The position numbers and the translations under genes are program-made. The notes beneath the pieces are model-generated. The model was not told the DNA's origin and ran no database searches. It saw only the letters and a program-made list of their open reading frames with translations. From assembly GCA_031264395.1 (NCBI GenBank), contig JAISEB010000062.1:1-17843 (forward strand): a stretch of DNA of 17,843 nt, read 5' to 3'. The first letter of the stretch is position 1. Each line of letters begins with the position of its first letter. The DNA is from Treponema sp. GTDB taxonomy: Bacteria > Spirochaetota > Spirochaetia > Treponematales > Breznakiellaceae. Below, piece by piece: positions 15,523 through 17,843 of the stretch.

Positions 15523-16368
15523 TCATCCTTTCAGCGCGCCCGCCATCATCCCCTGGACCAGCTTGTCCTGGCCTATGGCATAGGCAATAATCATGGGAAC
15601 CACCGACAGCAGCAGAACACAAAAAATCAGGGGAACGGTTCCCGAATATTGTCCCTTGTAGTTCCATACAGCCATGGGAAGGGTACGCATACTCACGGAT
15701 TGGGTCAGCACCAGCGCAAAGGTGAATTCGTTCCACATGTTAATGGCACTATAAATACCCACGGTCACCACGCCCGCGCCGGACAGGGGGACGATTACAT
15801 TGCTGAATATGCCGACTTTGCCACAGCCGTCAATTTCAGCGGCGTCTTCCAGTTCCCGGGGGATAGTCTTCATGAAATTAACAAGGATAAATACGGTAAT
15901 CGGAATGTTGAACGCTATATAGGGAATAATAAGCGCGGGATACGTGTCATATATACCCAGCCTGCGGGTCAAAAGGTATATGGGAATAAGGGTAACATGC
16001 ATGGGTATGGCAAGGCTTGCCACAAAAAATGACATCATGGGTTTTCGAAGACGGAAATAAAACCGTGAAAGGGGATAACTTACCAGCATGCTGATAATGA
16101 GCAGCAGGGTAAGTGAAACCACTACCAGAATGACGCTGTTTTTAAAATAATTGAAGATACCATCTTTTATGATGGTACTATAATTGGAAAACATGTAGAC
16201 TTGAGGCAGGGAGAAAAAACCGTTTACGGCGTAGTCGTTCTGGGTCTTTAAGGATGTCAGGGCCATTGAATAAAAGGGAAGCAGGCTGATGGCCGCGTAA
16301 AACAGCGCGAAAAAACCCGTGACAAAATATAAAAACAAATAACGCGTCCTGAATTTACTGACAATCAT
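15523..16368 (-). CDS. CUT1 sugar ABC transporter permease (MalG/UgpE-like), second copy
   Basis: A 281-residue inner-membrane permease with about six transmembrane helices. The EAA loop ELEDAAEIDGCGKVGIFSNV matches the paralogue at 9963-10802 almost exactly, implying the same or a very similar ATPase partner. The C-terminus GQDKLVQGMMAGALKG is also alike. The ATG overlaps the stop of the upstream permease gene (ATGA). A 138-nt hairpin-rich gap separates it from the binding-protein gene, whereas in the other operon a dehydratase gene follows the corresponding permease after 2 nt. Confidence 0.96.
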   Translation of the reverse strand: MIVSKFRTRYLFLYFVTGFFALFYAAISLLPFYSMALTSLKTQNDYAVNGFFSLPQVYMFSNYSTIIKDGIFNYFKNSVILVVVSLTLLLIISMLVSYPLSRFYFRLRKPMMSFFVASLAIPMHVTLIPIYLLTRRLGIYDTYPALIIPYIAFNIPITVFILVNFMKTIPRELEDAAEIDGCGKVGIFSNVIVPLSGAGVVTVGIYSAINMWNEFTFALVLTQSVSMRTLPMAVWNYKGQYSGTVPLIFCVLLLSVVPMIIAYAIGQDKLVQGMMAGALKG

Positions 16369-17282
16369 TCTTCATTTTCCTTGAGTATCTTATTGGAAAT
16401 AAACAGAACCAAAAGCGAAAAAACAACCACTATGATAAACAACCCTCCCGCGGTAGCCGAACCATACCCCATCTGGCGGAAACGGAATGTCTGCCTGAAC
16501 ATGTAAGTCGCCATCAATTCGGAAGAAAAACTGGGACCTCCGTCGGTAATGATGTAGATCAAATCAAAATACTTGAGGGAACCTATTATTGAAAGGGTAC
16601 AGGCGGTCTGAATTGAAAATTTCAGCGAAGGAAGCATAATGCGGAAGAAATACTGCCGGAGGCTTGCTCCGTCAATTATCGCGGCTTCATAAATGTCGGT
16701 GGATATGCCGCTCATCGCCGCCATGTAAAACAAAATATAAAAGGGAATGGCGGTCCAGCTGATTACCGAAAAGACGCTTAAAAGAGAGGTTCCAACCTGA
16801 AACATATCCACGGTCACTCTGACAGGAGCGCCCTGCATGACGCTCGCGATTCCGCTTGCCATCGCGGTGAAGATCCCGTCCCGGGGAGAGTAAATGTACG
16901 AAAAAAGCACCCCCACCGAAGCGGTTGAAAACAGGGACGGCAGATAGTAAATGACCTTGAGGGGGGTTGATTTCCGGCCCATCCTTGTCAGCATAAAGGC
17001 AAGCGCCATGGCAATGGGCTGCTGAACAACAAGTGACCATACCACAATATAAATATTGTGCTTGAACGCCTCAATAAACGCGTTATCCCGAAGCAGTTCC
17101 TTCCAGTTCATGAACCCTACAAAATCTTTGACCGGCGCGATGCCGTTCCATTCGTGAAAACTGAGGAAAAACGCGTATCCTACGGAATAATAGATATACA
17201 CCAGAAGTAAAACAACCGCGGGCAATGAAAAAAAAGCGGTAACAATTCCTGTCTCACGCTTTCGCGCGCCGTATAAATTCAT
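16365..17282 (-). CDS. CUT1 sugar ABC transporter permease (MalF/UgpA-like), second copy
   Basis: A 305-residue membrane permease and first gene of the second operon. Seen: N-terminal transmembrane helix, several further helices, and EAA loop IYEAAIIDGASLRQYFFRIMLP. It resembles the 300-residue permease at 10799-11701 throughout. The extra residues fall in the stretch GIASVMQGAPVRVTVDMFQV at about residues 143-162, where the two differ most. ATG 17282 has only a G-rich GGGG as ribosome-binding site, weaker than the AGGAGG of its paralogue. The leader upstream is long (about 215 nt) and repeat-rich. Confidence 0.96.
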   Translation of the reverse strand: MNLYGARKRETGIVTAFFSLPAVVLLLVYIYYSVGYAFFLSFHEWNGIAPVKDFVGFMNWKELLRDNAFIEAFKHNIYIVVWSLVVQQPIAMALAFMLTRMGRKSTPLKVIYYLPSLFSTASVGVLFSYIYSPRDGIFTAMASGIASVMQGAPVRVTVDMFQVGTSLLSVFSVISWTAIPFYILFYMAAMSGISTDIYEAAIIDGASLRQYFFRIMLPSLKFSIQTACTLSIIGSLKYFDLIYIITDGGPSFSSELMATYMFRQTFRFRQMGYGSATAGGLFIIVVVFSLLVLFISNKILKENEE

Positions 17283-17390
17283 AGCGGCCCCATATTACCC
17301 GTCATATTTTACGCACTGTACGCCTTACTCGCATAATATTGAGCCTTTTCCAAAACCCGGCCGGTGTTGTGAACAACTTTTGTTTGGCAT

Positions 17391-17438
17391 TAACGAACCC
17401 TGTTCATGGCGTTCGGTAACATCGAACCGCGTTCGTAA
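17391..17438. promoter_or_regulatory. Cluster of GAAC/GTTC inverted repeats in the leader of the second operon
   Basis: Within 48 bp are ACGAAC-cct-GTTC (17393-17405), CGTTCG (17410-17415) and CGAAC-cgc-GTTCG (17423-17435). The two GAACnnnGTTC dyads are centred 29 bp apart, and the outermost arms ACGAAC and GTTCGT are themselves complementary. This fits either a multi-site operator downstream of the start site or a folded leader RNA. No regulator gene is in the window to pair with it. Confidence 0.5.
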
Positions 17439-17503
17439 AATACGGTAAAAAAACTTTTTCACCAATTAAACCCTGCTCATACTCTGTCTTTTGAATTATC
17501 ATT

Positions 17504-17532
17504 ATTGTAAATACACTTCTTTCATTTGTCAA
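17504..17532 (-). promoter_or_regulatory. Promoter P2 of the second transporter operon
   Basis: The minus strand reads TTGACA (17527-17532), a 17-nt spacer and TACAAT (17504-17509), i.e. perfect -35 and 5 of 6 at -10, with an A8 tract upstream that could act as an UP element. It shares a 19-nt block with P1 of the GRE operon. Confidence 0.8.
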
Positions 17533-17547
17533 GCATTTTTTTTAATT

Positions 17548-17581
17548 CGCAAGCGGGTCCATGCACAGGAACCCGCTTGCG
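17548..17581. repeat. 11-bp stem-loop downstream of the TIM-barrel gene
   Basis: CGCAAGCGGGT (17548-17558) pairs with ACCCGCTTGCG (17571-17581) around a 12-nt loop. It lies between the stop of the TIM-barrel gene and promoter P2. Its position fits a terminator for that gene, but on the minus strand it is followed by an A-tract rather than a U-tract. Confidence 0.6.
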
Positions 17582-17606
17582 CGGGGGAGCTTCAGGGCGG
17601 GGTTCT

Positions 17607-17843
17607 TCATCCAAGAATGTTTTTAAGCCCCCGGCAGCTTTTTGAGATACCGTCAAAATGGCTGCTTGAAAATTCTTCCTGCTCTATGATCCACGGGTAT
17701 GTACCGGGAGGACAAAGGGCGGCAACGCCCGCAAAATCAATCTTTCCCTGGCCTATATAAACATTATCGGGGCCTTCTTTGTCGAGTTCCTTGGCGTGGA
17801 TTGCGGCAATTCTGCCCGCCGCCGCAAGGGGGGCCAGATACCG
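17607..17843 (-). CDS. Sugar phosphate isomerase/epimerase-like TIM-barrel protein, C-terminal part (partial)
   Basis: The last 78 residues of a minus-strand gene whose start lies beyond the window. Seen: IHAKELDKEG, resembling the H-x-K-D/E segment of xylose-isomerase-like TIM barrels (IolE/IolI/epimerase group), then GQGKIDFAGVAAL and WIIEQEEF, matching the usual G-x-G-x-(I/V)-D segment and the C-terminal Glu-containing strand. In the family such His and Glu residues bind a divalent metal and act in isomerisation or epimerisation of sugars or inosose. It is codirectional with the transporter operons, so it probably belongs to the same carbohydrate locus. The exact reaction cannot be told from this fragment. 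Confidence 0.8.
   Translation of the reverse strand, partial: RYLAPLAAAGRIAAIHAKELDKEGPDNVYIGQGKIDFAGVAALCPPGTYPWIIEQEEFSSSHFDGISKSCRGLKNILG

Larger units (their letters stand above)
17283..17606. other. 324-nt intergenic region with leader, promoter and hairpin
   Basis: No credible coding sequence was found here. From right to left it holds an 11-bp hairpin downstream of the TIM-barrel gene, promoter P2, and a leader of about 215 nt with GAAC/GTTC repeats and a further dyad (GTTGT-ga-ACAAC at 17366-17377, near CCGGCCGG at 17357-17364). The part nearest the permease start (17283-17350) shows nothing recognisable. Confidence 0.7.

Noticed and set aside
17391..17438. LexA/SOS box interpretation of the GAAC/GTTC repeats
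   Set aside because: The Gram-positive box has a 4-nt spacer; both dyads here have 3 nt, and the downstream genes are sugar transport genes.
17548..17581. Classical rho-independent terminator for the TIM-barrel gene
   Set aside because: The stem is good, but on the minus strand it is followed by an A-tract, not a U-tract.

Overview
The window looks like a chromosomal segment from an anaerobic, host-associated spirochaete, most likely Treponema-like (for example a gut treponeme). This is inferred from the overall protein character, moderate-to-high GC, two CUT1 sugar ABC transporters without a local ATPase, and a set of oxygen-sensitive enzymes. No rRNA, tRNA, IS element, CRISPR array or phage gene was found.

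Left part (1-5088). lepA (minus) is divergent from a plus-strand pair: a YbhJ-like aconitase-family hydratase and a serine esterase. These look like ordinary chromosomal genes. Neither lepA nor the hydratase has a clear Shine-Dalgarno sequence, and the 45-nt gap between them holds a TATAAT facing lepA at near-leaderless distance.

Middle part (5085-14030). A seven-gene minus-strand operon is read from a TTGACA promoter at about 14009. In order of transcription it encodes a glycyl radical enzyme (GRE) with a Cys-X-Glu active site; two CUT1 permeases; an IlvD/Edd-family dehydratase; a short-chain dehydrogenase; a lipoprotein sugar-binding protein (with its own internal promoter); and a GRE-activating radical SAM enzyme behind a cluster of GC-rich palindromes. 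The gene set suggests import of a carbohydrate or polyol, oxidation by the SDR, dehydration by the IlvD-type enzyme and a radical elimination by the GRE. The substrate cannot be read from the sequence. This is the best candidate for an undescribed system here.

Right part (14036-17532). A second minus-strand operon (permease, permease, binding protein, then a strong intrinsic terminator) is paralogous to the transporter of the first operon. Even the promoter boxes are related: both share the 19-nt string AAAAAATGCTTGACAAATG. The tandem pair therefore looks like a transporter-operon duplication, with the GRE located between promoter and permeases, and the dehydratase/SDR pair between permeases and binding protein, in one copy only. 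The second operon has a leader of about 215 nt with a dense set of GAAC/GTTC inverted repeats. The window ends inside a TIM-barrel sugar isomerase/epimerase gene (minus) that may belong to the same carbohydrate locus.
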